This document shows positions 41,554 to 49,894 of a DNA stretch of 64,000 nt, piece by piece. The DNA is from Oncomelania hupensis (taxonomy: Eukaryota; Mollusca; Gastropoda; Littorinimorpha; Pomatiopsidae), in NCBI GenBank assembly GCA_036898135.1, contig CM072519.1, forward strand, positions 68,079,340 to 68,143,339, in the 5' to 3' direction. The notes beneath the pieces are model-generated. The model was not told the DNA's origin, did no database searches, and worked only from the letters and a program-made list of their open reading frames with translations. Position 1 is the stretch's first letter. Every line of letters begins with the position of its first letter. A program made the position numbers and the translations under genes.

Positions 41554-41979
41554 ATGGCTGGTGCTGCAATGGTGCTTGGTTCTGCTGCTGTAAATGCCTT
41601 AGCCTTTTCAGGATCAAATTATTTGTTTTCAAAACTGGACAGTAAAGAAGAATCAAAACGGCATAACTTAGCAATGGAAAAATTACAACAAGATCAGGCC
41701 GAATACGAGAAAAACAGACTAATGCAGCTTGATTTTGTTAATACAAGATTGAAAGAAGAAGGTCATGCTGATAAAACATTCGAAGACGTTGATGAAGCTT
41801 TGCACCAATATTATTTATTCACTGGCACAACACTACCTTCATTAAAGCAACCAGTGTTATCCGATTACTACACACCTAACATTGCACCTTCAATGTCAGA
41901 GATCGGAGAATTAATTTTAATTGTGTTTGGAATAACAGTAGTTTATTACCTCGTTAAACAAAAATATAAATCTAAATAA
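41554..41979 (+). CDS. Polinton membrane protein, 141 aa (left, intact copy)
   Basis: The N-terminus is small-residue rich and hydrophobic (GAAMVLGSAAVNALAFSG). A charged helical middle follows (LAMEKLQQDQAEYEKNRL), and a C-terminal transmembrane segment (LILIVFGITVVYYLV) ends with a short Lys tail. It is read divergently from the 175-codon gene across a 37-base AT-rich gap and ends 3 bases before the integrase start, suggesting co-transcription with it. The right-TIR copy is frameshifted. Confidence 0.75.
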   Translation: MAGAAMVLGSAAVNALAFSGSNYLFSKLDSKEESKRHNLAMEKLQQDQAEYEKNRLMQLDFVNTRLKEEGHADKTFEDVDEALHQYYLFTGTTLPSLKQPVLSDYYTPNIAPSMSEIGELILIVFGITVVYYLVKQKYKSK

Positions 41980-41982
41980 AAT

Positions 41983-42948
41983 ATGACTTCGCGTTTGTCT
42001 AGATTATATTATTCTCAATCCGGATATTGGAAAGGGATGATGGCAGTTAATAAACTAGTAGAAAAGACTGGCTTGTCAGCAAACACAGTTAAACAATGGT
42101 TATCGAAGCAAGCTGTATGGCAAATTTATCTTCCACCCCCGAAGAAAATAATAAGACCAAAATTTGAAAACTCCAGACCAAATGACACGCATCAAATAGA
42201 TTTGTTATATCTTCCTCATGACAAAATATATAGAAAGAAATACAGGTATGCCCTTACTGTTATTGATATAGCTACCAGGTTTAAAGACGCTCATGCTCTT
42301 AGGACTAAAAATTCTGCTGAGGTCGCTCAAGCCTTAAATGCGATTTATTCAAGAGGGCCTCTAAGGTTCCCTAGACTTATTCAATGCGATGAAGGGTCTG
42401 AATTCAAAGGAGCTGTTAACCAGCTTTTGTTAAAACATAATGTAACTGTTAGAAGAGGAGTTGTTGGATTGCACAGATCACAGGGTATTGTAGAAAACTT
42501 TAATCGGCAACTGGCAGAAAGGTTATTTACTTATCAGTATTCAAAGGAACTCTTTACTGAAACCACTAATACAGAATGGGTTGTTAGGCTGCCTCGAGTT
42601 TTAAGGGAAATGAATTCAGAACCAGCCAGAGTTACAGGATTAAAACCAGTTGAGGCTATTAAAAAGAAACAGATTGTTGTTACTGTTTCAAAGCCTGGTC
42701 AGCCGGATCTAACTTTGATGAACAAAACTGTTAGATACCTTTATCAGCCTGGAGAAGTTGCTAATGACACAAGAAGACGAGCTACCGACCCAATTTGGTC
42801 ATTAAGCGTTTATGAAGTTGACAGAGCATTATCTACTGATCCGCCCGTATATTATTTAAGACCGAGAAGCGATCGTAGAACACCACAAAGAAACTTTGTA
42901 AAAGAAGAACTTCAGATTGTTCCACCAGACACAGAGCCATTAAGATAA
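41983..42948 (+). CDS. INT: Polinton integrase, 321 aa (left, intact copy)
   Basis: A retroviral/Ty3-type DDE integrase that would join the element's ends to target DNA and create the 6-bp duplications. A helix-turn-helix-like N-terminal part (LVEKTGLSANTVKQWLSK) precedes the catalytic core. Core landmarks are Asp73 (THQIDLLYLP), Asp136 (LIQCDEGSEFKG) and Glu171 (QGIVENFNRQL). The C-terminal region, with LSVYEVDRAL, probably binds DNA. The protein matches the usual Polinton integrase type and length. This copy is full length. The right-TIR copy loses its last 16 codons through a 1-bp deletion. Confidence 0.95.
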   Translation: MTSRLSRLYYSQSGYWKGMMAVNKLVEKTGLSANTVKQWLSKQAVWQIYLPPPKKIIRPKFENSRPNDTHQIDLLYLPHDKIYRKKYRYALTVIDIATRFKDAHALRTKNSAEVAQALNAIYSRGPLRFPRLIQCDEGSEFKGAVNQLLLKHNVTVRRGVVGLHRSQGIVENFNRQLAERLFTYQYSKELFTETTNTEWVVRLPRVLREMNSEPARVTGLKPVEAIKKKQIVVTVSKPGQPDLTLMNKTVRYLYQPGEVANDTRRRATDPIWSLSVYEVDRALSTDPPVYYLRPRSDRRTPQRNFVKEELQIVPPDTEPLR

Positions 42949-43163
42949 ATGAACTATAATCATCACCACTATTACTTACCTTCAACCTTTTTTTTGACTT
43001 AGTGACTTACATCTAACTTAATTAAGTCGACTTTTAAAAAAACTTATAACTTACAATAATTAAATTATAAAAGAACTTACTTACTTACATCTAACTTAAT
43101 TAAGTCGACTTTAAAAAAAAACTTATAACTTACAATAATTAAATTATAAAAGAACTTACTTAC
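42949..43163. repeat. 78-bp direct repeat between integrase and ATPase
   Basis: ACATCTAACTTAATTAAGTCGAC and the following about 55 bases occur twice (starting about 43009 and 43087), followed by a partial third start, CTTACATAAG. It lies between two convergent genes, just inside the TIR boundary. It contains ACTTAATTAAGT palindromes. Confidence 0.9.
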
Positions 43164-43775
43164 TTACATAAGTATTGTATAGCCAGTTGGTTGGTCAGTT
43201 TTTAATAATAATTTTAAGTGCTTGCCTTTTTTTAGCTGTTCTTTTAATTTAGTTCTTTCCTCTTTTGATTCAATTACGTCATTTTCTTTTAAACAGTTAT
43301 CAAAGCTGTCTCGATCTTTGCAATAAAACAGGCAAACAAATTTAACTTGTTCTCTAAAATCCTTTAATATGGAATTAAATTTCTGCGTGATTAACCAGAC
43401 ACTAATTTTCACATGGCGTCCACTGAAAGCCAGCTTGCTCAATATGTTCCGTTTTAATACAATATCTTTTTCTGCACTGCAATCATCGATTAAGAATAAC
43501 GTATTACCCTCATTCTCAAACAGGTTATAAAAATACGTTAAATACTCATTGAGCTTGCCATTGGTATTTACAACAAAGATATTTTCATCTGTCCAGACAT
43601 ACTTACGATCTAAGTAGGTTTTATTATATTGAATAGTTGGGCAAAAAATTACTATATAATCAAAGTGTCCTGCGTAATATTTTTCTAACAAATCCAGAAC
43701 AAAGACGGTCTTTCCACATGACGTCATGCCAACGATCATTCCGCAATGAGGATCACGAGGTAACAAAGAGGTCAT
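43164..43775 (-). CDS. ATP: Polinton DNA-packaging ATPase, 203 aa
   Basis: A FtsK/HerA-superfamily ATPase of the A32-like type, which drives genome packaging in related viruses. Walker A is GMTSCGKT at residues 16-23, and Walker B is LFLIDDCS at about 94-100. A following LIT-QKF segment fits the sensor region. The length of about 200 aa is usual for Polinton ATPases. The start Met is preceded by TATTAAAAA, and the gene follows the capsid gene's stop by 3 bases in the same orientation. Confidence 0.93.
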   Translation of the reverse strand: MTSLLPRDPHCGMIVGMTSCGKTVFVLDLLEKYYAGHFDYIVIFCPTIQYNKTYLDRKYVWTDENIFVVNTNGKLNEYLTYFYNLFENEGNTLFLIDDCSAEKDIVLKRNILSKLAFSGRHVKISVWLITQKFNSILKDFREQVKFVCLFYCKDRDSFDNCLKENDVIESKEERTKLKEQLKKGKHLKLLLKTDQPTGYTILM

Positions 43776-43778
43776 TTT

Positions 43779-45056
43779 TTAATATACTAAATCTTTTAAT
43801 CTTCCATTTTCAATGTTTAGCTGAGCATCCATAATTATATACATGTATACTGTAACTGATTCTGACTTAGCACTTGCTTCCCTATGCAATTCAATTGTTA
43901 TACCATCTGTTCCGTTTTCAATTCTTCTTCCAGATCCATGAAGTTCATTGGTGGGTATGGTTCGAAAGTCTAACCACAACGCAAATTTATTCACCAGATA
44001 ATCTTGCAGTCGTGTGTCATGCAAATGAAGATCCTTAGAAATCAAATCCACAGTGTCAGTCCGTAATCTACCTCCACCCAAGATTTTCCTAATCTCATCA
44101 AACTGTTGAAATCCCATCATTCCATTAGCAAATAATTGATTAGGTTTACCTTCAATCACAACAGACGCTTTTGAAATATTAGGATTGATAAAATTTTCGC
44201 TATCACGATTGTAATTAGATTCTTTCACAAACAACAACAGTACACCTTTAAAACTTCGAGCAGGTGAATTTATGTTGATGGTCCAGAGTGCATGTAATAA
44301 ATCTTTATTAAATTGTCTGTAGCGAACGATCCTATCATAATAAATTGCTAGTTTGTCATATTGGCCCCTGATCATCCTACTGAGTTCAGCGTGAGTGACC
44401 ACTTCGTATTCAAGCGTGATGTCTGTAATTGTATACCTAGCATCATTGTCAGAGCTAATTACTACTTGAGAATAATCATTGAAAATAATTTCGTAAGAAA
44501 GCCTGTCGTTAAATGAACCTTGATGAAATGGCAGATGACTGTGTAGCAGTTCAAAATCGAGTGGAAAATAAAACCTGTTTTTGTATACAGCAGCTAATGC
44601 ATTTTCACCTTTGTTAGAAGCGACAGCATCGCCAGCTTTGATTCGAAGTTTGGCCACATTGGCGGCTTGAATCCCCTGACCAACTAAATCTTCCCTTTCA
44701 TATTTACTCAGCCACAGATCTGTGTAACAAAACAAAACACCGGCGTCATCGATACTTTGGATTTCTCGCCCATCAAGTTTAATAACCATTCTTTTAATTA
44801 TAGTTCTACCTAGATTGTTGACTATGGTTCTGTTAGGATCATCGTCAGAATTTAGACTAATTTTAAATCCTAGTTTAGGACTGCCTGGAACTATTACATC
44901 ATCAGGGCCTAAATTTGGAAATCTTATGGTCAGTAGCTGATTAGGCTCTATGCTGCTTGGATTGTTTGTAATGATTATTGTGCTTTTCTCACCTTTGATG
45001 CCTAAAGGCGTCCTCAATCGACGTGTAGGGTCTAACAAGTTTCCGTAGCTTTGCAT
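43779..45056 (-). CDS. MCP: Polinton major capsid protein (double jelly-roll), 425 aa
   Basis: The product begins MQSYGNLLDPTRRL and has the beta-rich character and recurring pieces of Polinton major capsid proteins: KLDGREIQSIDD, DLWLSKYERED, FYFPLDFELLHSHLPFHQ, LEYEVVTHAELSRMI and FANGMMGFQQFDEIRK. Such proteins form trimeric double jelly-roll capsomers in the adenovirus/virophage lineage. An in-frame Met upstream would extend the frame to 45188, but this would overlap the divergent gene starting at 45091. The Met at 45056 is preceded by ATTAAAA like its neighbours, so it was chosen. The assignment is by pattern and context. Confidence 0.88.
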   Translation of the reverse strand: MQSYGNLLDPTRRLRTPLGIKGEKSTIIITNNPSSIEPNQLLTIRFPNLGPDDVIVPGSPKLGFKISLNSDDDPNRTIVNNLGRTIIKRMVIKLDGREIQSIDDAGVLFCYTDLWLSKYEREDLVGQGIQAANVAKLRIKAGDAVASNKGENALAAVYKNRFYFPLDFELLHSHLPFHQGSFNDRLSYEIIFNDYSQVVISSDNDARYTITDITLEYEVVTHAELSRMIRGQYDKLAIYYDRIVRYRQFNKDLLHALWTININSPARSFKGVLLLFVKESNYNRDSENFINPNISKASVVIEGKPNQLFANGMMGFQQFDEIRKILGGGRLRTDTVDLISKDLHLHDTRLQDYLVNKFALWLDFRTIPTNELHGSGRRIENGTDGITIELHREASAKSESVTVYMYIIMDAQLNIENGRLKDLVY

Positions 45057-45090
45057 TTTTAATGCGATAAAAAAAAAATTATATTTAAAA

Positions 45091-46368
45091 ATGGCAACAG
45101 GTGGTGAAGCTCTTGATGAAGTGTTTAAACCTGATGAACCTAATGAAGACCACGACGTCACACTGCTTTCAATGGTAGGAGATGACATGAGCCAAACAAG
45201 GCTAAGTATAGGAGAAGAATTACGTCAAGTAACTGAAACCCAAAAAGCCAGAAAAATCAATAAATTTTACAATTACATCGGGCGCGAGTTACCTGATTAT
45301 GTTAGTCCCAGCGACTTCGAACTAGACAAAAATAATCACTTGTTTATAAACACTAGTGTATCCGGTAAAAAAGTGAGAGTACAGTTAACTATGTTAAAGA
45401 ATCCTGATAAATTTTATGCGTGGTCTACTTTGAAAACTAAACTCCCAGTGACTGTAATACGATCATTGGGGCTTTCCGATAATAGAGTGCCAGCGTTGCA
45501 TCGCCAAGCAGTAGCTTCACTTCAACGAATAGATGCATCGTTAAGTTCAGAAATAGAACTACAAGACTTAACTAACTTAACTAGTTCTGCATTAGAAGTA
45601 AATAAAGAGTTAACAACCTTACAAACAAATGAGGACACCAATATTGATCAGGTTATGGAAACTATCAATGACACGCCATTATTGCCACTGCGTGAACTTC
45701 AGGGCTTAGATAAAGCTTTACAATCTGTGAGAGGGGAGACAATGATGAATTTAGCCAAGCTCGGTGAGCTCGACAAACATATAGAAAAACAAAAAAATAA
45801 ACTAGCAGAAGCTGATGACGCGAACTTAAGCATTGAGGTAAAACAGTTGATTCAAAAAAGGCTCGCAGACCTTTACACAGAACGCGCGGCAAGGCTAGAA
45901 GCCTTATCCATAAACAGAGAAAAATTAATAACTAATTTCGCCAGAATAAAAGAAACGGTGCATAAAATTTTACACGAAGACACTACACTTGCAGAAAGAA
46001 TTCAAACACTGTTCAGAGAGCAAGGTGTTACAATATTTAGCATTCTTACAGCTGTTGGGATGACAATAAGCACACTAGTCTTAGCACTGACTAGAACCGT
46101 AGGCATCAGTGCCGGTGGACCTGGTGGACCTGGTGGACCTGGCGGTAGTCCGGTTAAAGACTGGATTAAGAGAACATTACAAAGCATAGCTAACTTATTG
46201 AAACGCTTAGGTGACAAACTTGTAGACGCACTTCCAGGAATATTAGGTTCTGTATTTTCATGGATATTTAATACTGCTTCTAAAGTTGTGGTTTGGGCGT
46301 CTGAGCATCTGTGGTCTTTGTTTATAATAATATTACTCTGGTTACTTAAAATAGTAAATCCCAATTAA
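45091..46368 (+). CDS. Polinton coiled-coil membrane protein with Gly-Gly-Pro repeat, 425 aa
   Basis: A polar N-terminal domain precedes a long predicted coiled coil (about residues 190-300, with LGELDKHIEKQKNKLAEAD and RLEALSINREKLITNF). A hydrophobic segment follows (FSILTAVGMTISTLVLAL), then four GGP repeats and an amphipathic stretch. The C-terminus is strongly hydrophobic (LWSLFIIILLWLLKIV). It is probably a virion-associated or membrane-remodelling protein, but the function is not known. It is read divergently from the capsid gene across a 34-base AT-rich spacer, and its last 27 bases overlap the convergent 413-codon gene. Confidence 0.8.
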   Translation: MATGGEALDEVFKPDEPNEDHDVTLLSMVGDDMSQTRLSIGEELRQVTETQKARKINKFYNYIGRELPDYVSPSDFELDKNNHLFINTSVSGKKVRVQLTMLKNPDKFYAWSTLKTKLPVTVIRSLGLSDNRVPALHRQAVASLQRIDASLSSEIELQDLTNLTSSALEVNKELTTLQTNEDTNIDQVMETINDTPLLPLRELQGLDKALQSVRGETMMNLAKLGELDKHIEKQKNKLAEADDANLSIEVKQLIQKRLADLYTERAARLEALSINREKLITNFARIKETVHKILHEDTTLAERIQTLFREQGVTIFSILTAVGMTISTLVLALTRTVGISAGGPGGPGGPGGSPVKDWIKRTLQSIANLLKRLGDKLVDALPGILGSVFSWIFNTASKVVVWASEHLWSLFIIILLWLLKIVNPN

Positions 46369-47583
46369 CCCAGCAAACAATAAACCCCCTGTAAGCGCTA
46401 GACGTGAAACCCCATGATCAATTACCGGCATTTGCAGTTCCGGCAAGCTTGGTAGGCTTGGTAGGCTTGGAAGTGGTGGCGAACTTAAAGGTTCATTATT
46501 AGGCCTAGCAGTAAATACCGTATTTGCTGTATTCACTGTATTCACTATGTTCACTGTATTTATTGTAGGATTGTAGCCTATATGAAACTGAGGGTCAGCA
46601 ATCACTATATTGTTGTTGTAGTTTGATATAGTTCCTATCCTAAGCTGAAGGTCTGAAGGCAACATATACAGTCCTAAACCTATTACGTAATCTACTTTCG
46701 ATCTAGCATACTTTAAAGTGTCCTGATATCTTTTAATACTCGCGGGCAAATCTACTGCCGAATTAATAGAATCTTCAATGTTGGCTAGAAACTGCTTTTG
46801 TGCATCGAAGCTAGTTCCTTCCCCAATGATATTACTTCGTGTTTGTGCTTGAGACCCCAAAATGCACCACGCATACGTACGAATAGATTCATTCAGCCTT
46901 TCCACCCCACTTTGAGTAAATCCGTTTGATGTGTCTAATATAAAAGTGCTGTATGCTGTACTTTGTTTTTGTCTGATATACAGTAAAGGAACCTGGCTGT
47001 TGTGGTTAAATGATGTAAATCCACGTACGTAAGGCCCCGTGTATAAATTACCTACAGCGTATCTAAATAAAATTCCCATCCCATGATTGAGGTCTAGTTT
47101 TTGTCTGAAGTCTGTTTTAGTATCAATTCCGAATTCATTGCACAACCTTTGATACGCTTTTTTGTCAAAGCCGTTGTTAAAGGGATTAAAGTTTTTGTCA
47201 GTAGGTAACGGAGCCTGAAGTTCAGACAACACCCGCCTCACTTGATAATACAAATGGAACAGATAAATAGACTTCAACATGGGATCTGGGTGATTAAGGT
47301 GATGAACGTAAGAAACTCCGCAACCAGTTGTAGCGCATGACACGGCAAAATTAATTTGATTCTGAAAGAACTGCATACCCCCGTTGTTTAGCCATTGGTT
47401 AGCTAAAAAGTCGCTCGTAATGTCTGGGTTGAGGTAATGATCAAAAATATTATGGGGGATAGTTTCGAAATGGACGTTGGCTGCCACAGCTATTGTCAGC
47501 TTGGTTAGGTCGACTGCTTTTTCGTAATAATAAGGCCCTGTAGTATACTTTGCAGCTTTGTTATATTTATAAGGCGCGTACAT
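46342..47583 (-). CDS. Polinton tail-anchored protein of unknown function, 413 aa
   Basis: A soluble N-terminal body (MYAPYKYNKAAKYTTG, FETIPHNIFDHYLN, LDTSNGFTQSGVERLNESI) of about 330 residues is followed by an Asn-Thr-Val repeat (VNTVNIVNTVNTANTVF), a Pro-rich stretch (PPLPSLPSLPSLPELQ) and a C-terminal transmembrane helix (LALTGGLLFAGLIGIYYF). The layout suggests a protein anchored by its tail with a flexible stalk. The family is not recognised. It is convergent with the coiled-coil gene and divergent from the next gene with a 21-base gap. Confidence 0.8.
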   Translation of the reverse strand: MYAPYKYNKAAKYTTGPYYYEKAVDLTKLTIAVAANVHFETIPHNIFDHYLNPDITSDFLANQWLNNGGMQFFQNQINFAVSCATTGCGVSYVHHLNHPDPMLKSIYLFHLYYQVRRVLSELQAPLPTDKNFNPFNNGFDKKAYQRLCNEFGIDTKTDFRQKLDLNHGMGILFRYAVGNLYTGPYVRGFTSFNHNSQVPLLYIRQKQSTAYSTFILDTSNGFTQSGVERLNESIRTYAWCILGSQAQTRSNIIGEGTSFDAQKQFLANIEDSINSAVDLPASIKRYQDTLKYARSKVDYVIGLGLYMLPSDLQLRIGTISNYNNNIVIADPQFHIGYNPTINTVNIVNTVNTANTVFTARPNNEPLSSPPLPSLPSLPSLPELQMPVIDHGVSRLALTGGLLFAGLIGIYYFK

Positions 47584-47604
47584 TTTTATTATATTAAAAA
47601 AAAT

Positions 47605-48303
47605 ATGTTTGTAACTTTCGAATCTGTAAAATCAGGCGTGCCCATTGAACTTCAGCATCCTATTGACAACAAAAACAGGGACCTTAACGTAATCCTTCAC
47701 GAAATATTCTACACGGTTAAATGGTTAAATATTAGTCATGATCTAAACAACAACTGGATAATGATTAATAAAAAAAGGCACTTTATTCATGCCGGCTATT
47801 ATGACTTCTGCAGACTTACTGAAGAATTGTTTAAACCTCATTCGATTGAAGCAAAAATGAACCCTGCAAACTTGATAGTAACTTTAACTTTCCATAAAAC
47901 CCTGCATAAAGACATTACCAGCGTTACACTTGCGCCAAAGCTGGCAGAAATATTAGGTTTCCGTGGCAATGAATTATCTTTATCTGACAGCTCCAGCACT
48001 GTCGGCAGTTCTATAAGATTTATTGGATCAAACCCTATGAATTTGTTAATTAATAATAGATTGTTTGTGTACCTTCATCAACTGAAGACATCGGAAAACT
48101 TAGTAAACGGAACTCCTAGTACATTGCTAAGGATAATCTCAACTCAGAGAGAATCTTACTGCGATCCAGTTTCATTGAAATTTCTGCCTCAAAAACGCCA
48201 CTTAAGTCAGGACTATCATACTAGTTTCTGCTTCAAAATAACTAACCAAAACAACGAAATTGTAGACTTTGAAGATCTTACAATTATTCTTGAGATAAAA
48301 TAA
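47605..48303 (+). CDS. Probable Polinton minor capsid (penton, single jelly-roll) protein, 232 aa
   Basis: The pattern resembles the minor capsid proteins of Polintons: an early conserved segment (LNVILHEIFYTVKW), LAPKLAEILGFRG in the middle, a NRLFVYLHQL strand, then TPSTLLRIISTQ and a C-terminal beta-rich NNEIVDFEDLTIILEI. Such proteins form the pentameric vertices. The length fits. It starts a plus-strand run of three genes. The assignment is from family resemblance, and a structure prediction would settle it. Confidence 0.7.
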   Translation: MFVTFESVKSGVPIELQHPIDNKNRDLNVILHEIFYTVKWLNISHDLNNNWIMINKKRHFIHAGYYDFCRLTEELFKPHSIEAKMNPANLIVTLTFHKTLHKDITSVTLAPKLAEILGFRGNELSLSDSSSTVGSSIRFIGSNPMNLLINNRLFVYLHQLKTSENLVNGTPSTLLRIISTQRESYCDPVSLKFLPQKRHLSQDYHTSFCFKITNQNNEIVDFEDLTIILEIK

Positions 48304-48322
48304 AGTTTAATTTTAAAATACA

Positions 48323-49195
48323 ATGTCAATCGGCCCTCAAATTCCAGTAACCTGTCCTACCATTGAACTGAAAGACTTAGCAGACACAATTGACTTTGAT
48401 GCGAATGCTATTGTTGGGTCTATTTACGGTTTCGAATTTACACAAAATGGATATTATAAACGAGCGCTAGTGCCTGTAGTGCCTGAAGTGCCGCAAGTGC
48501 CGCCGTCAGTACCGCCAGAAAAACCATCTATTGATCAGCTAAAGGACTTTAATGCCGGTAAAGTAGATCCCGATTTTAAGTATGCTATTACTAAACGAGA
48601 AAATATCTGGTCTTTAACACCTGTAGACACAGAATTAGATTGGCTTATTAAATTCAAGTGCAAAAGCCCTTACACTTTTATGGGACCAGACAATAAATTT
48701 AAGAAAATTATTAACGCCGGGCCTATGTTAGTTAGTCTAGTGCCGGATGAAAATAATCGGGAAACCATAGAAGTCAAAGCCTACAAAAAAAGCAACTATG
48801 TTTTACATAAGCGTGAAACCGCAGGGAAAAATGTCAGAGTTATTCTGCAGCCTCCTTTACAGCTAGGTAGCACAGCTATGATAGTACTGGACATAATTGC
48901 TCACAGGCCTACGCAGAGAAATTTTAATGTAATTCCGCAAGTGTCTCTAAGTTGGGTTGATTTAGATGAGGATCCCAGACGAGTTACAGTATTTATGAAG
49001 AAAAGAGAAAATGAAAATCAGTTTTCCGTATTTACTTCATCACCCAAGATAACTTTTGTCCCTGTTCCAAATCCTATTGACAGAATAGCGCAAATTAGCC
49101 TAGACAACGTAGATCTGTTAGCATTTTATTTCAGCGATCAGATATTTTCTGATAGTCAAATAGAATATTTTGCTAATAAACTAAAATCAAGTTAA
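48323..49195 (+). CDS. Polinton structural-type protein of unknown function, 290 aa
   Basis: A beta-rich protein with a Pro/Val linker at about residues 50-70 (VPVVPEVPQVPPSVPPEKP). This separates a short N-terminal domain from a larger C-terminal one (LDWLIKFKCKSPYTFMGPDN, RVTVFMKKRENENQF). No enzyme motif is visible. It lies 19 bases after the minor capsid gene in the same orientation, so it may be a capsid-associated partner. Confidence 0.75.
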   Translation: MSIGPQIPVTCPTIELKDLADTIDFDANAIVGSIYGFEFTQNGYYKRALVPVVPEVPQVPPSVPPEKPSIDQLKDFNAGKVDPDFKYAITKRENIWSLTPVDTELDWLIKFKCKSPYTFMGPDNKFKKIINAGPMLVSLVPDENNRETIEVKAYKKSNYVLHKRETAGKNVRVILQPPLQLGSTAMIVLDIIAHRPTQRNFNVIPQVSLSWVDLDEDPRRVTVFMKKRENENQFSVFTSSPKITFVPVPNPIDRIAQISLDNVDLLAFYFSDQIFSDSQIEYFANKLKSS

Positions 49196-49228
49196 TTATT
49201 GTTAACCCTTTTTTTTCACACTAAAAAT

Positions 49229-49894
49229 ATGACGACAAAATTGTATCCTGCTATAGTAGAAGCAGTAGTGGATGAACAACCAATTGTACAGCCCAGTGCT
49301 CCAACGTTAGAATTAAGTAATGTTCAAACGTTCAGGTTGGAAGAAATAAGAAAAGTTAGGACTCAAATTGAATCAGATATCCAAAAGTACTCTAGATGCA
49401 GACGAAGGTATTCCGGCGCTTATAACGGAATAAATTACGTGTCTACTGGTCTAAATGTTATTAATGCAGCGGAAGCTGCGGTCAGCGTGGGATTATTGGT
49501 GACTGGAATTGGTATACCAATTAGTATTGGATTAGGGGTTGCTGCCGGATTATCTTCAGTGATGTCAGTTCTACTTGGCGTTATTAATACTAAAGTATCT
49601 AAGAAATTAGAAAAACACGACCTCATTTCTAGCCTGGCGATAGCAAAACTTACTAGCATGAACTTAATAATTTCAAAAGCTCTAGAAGACACTCAGATTC
49701 AGGACCAAGAGTTTGTAATTATCCAGCGAGATTTTGAAGAATATAAAAAATTGAAGCATGACATACAATCTAAATCTAGGTCTGCACCTGTTAATGTTGA
49801 AGAAATTAAAAAAAAATTAATAGAGGAAGGGAGACTACTGGGACGGAAAGAGCAGCTAGATGCTTTGAAGAAAAAGCTCAGTGCTTCAGAATAA
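49229..49894 (+). CDS. Conserved Polinton membrane protein, 221 aa
   Basis: The first ATG (49229, preceded by CTAAAAAT) is taken as the start. The layout is a short N-terminal region, a basic helix (LEEIRKVRTQIESDIQKY), and a hydrophobic Gly/Ala/Ile-rich region of two helices at about 85-130 (AVSVGLLVTGIGIPISIGLG and VAAGLSSVMSVLLGVI). A KKLEKH motif and a long charged helical tail follow (EDTQIQDQEFVIIQRDFEEY). This membrane-hairpin plus helix layout is common among Polinton-encoded proteins of invertebrates. Its exact role is unknown. Confidence 0.8.
   Translation: MTTKLYPAIVEAVVDEQPIVQPSAPTLELSNVQTFRLEEIRKVRTQIESDIQKYSRCRRRYSGAYNGINYVSTGLNVINAAEAAVSVGLLVTGIGIPISIGLGVAAGLSSVMSVLLGVINTKVSKKLEKHDLISSLAIAKLTSMNLIISKALEDTQIQDQEFVIIQRDFEEYKKLKHDIQSKSRSAPVNVEEIKKKLIEEGRLLGRKEQLDALKKKLSASE

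Larger units (their letters stand above)
40147..42946 (+). repeat. Polinton left TIR, about 2.8 kb, five genes inside
   Basis: The sequence matches 55656-58450 in inverted orientation with only about seven or eight visible differences. The match ends within ten bases of the integrase stop codon. The TIR encloses the 78-, 148-, 175- and 141-codon genes and the whole integrase. Confidence 0.95.

Noticed and set aside
45057..45188. 44-codon upstream extension of the major capsid protein
   Set aside because: It would overlap the start of the divergent 425-codon gene, and the Met at 45056 has the same AT-rich start context as the other genes.
49199..49228. TTG start ten codons upstream of the 221-aa membrane protein
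   Set aside because: The ATG at 49229 is preceded by the element's usual A-rich start context.
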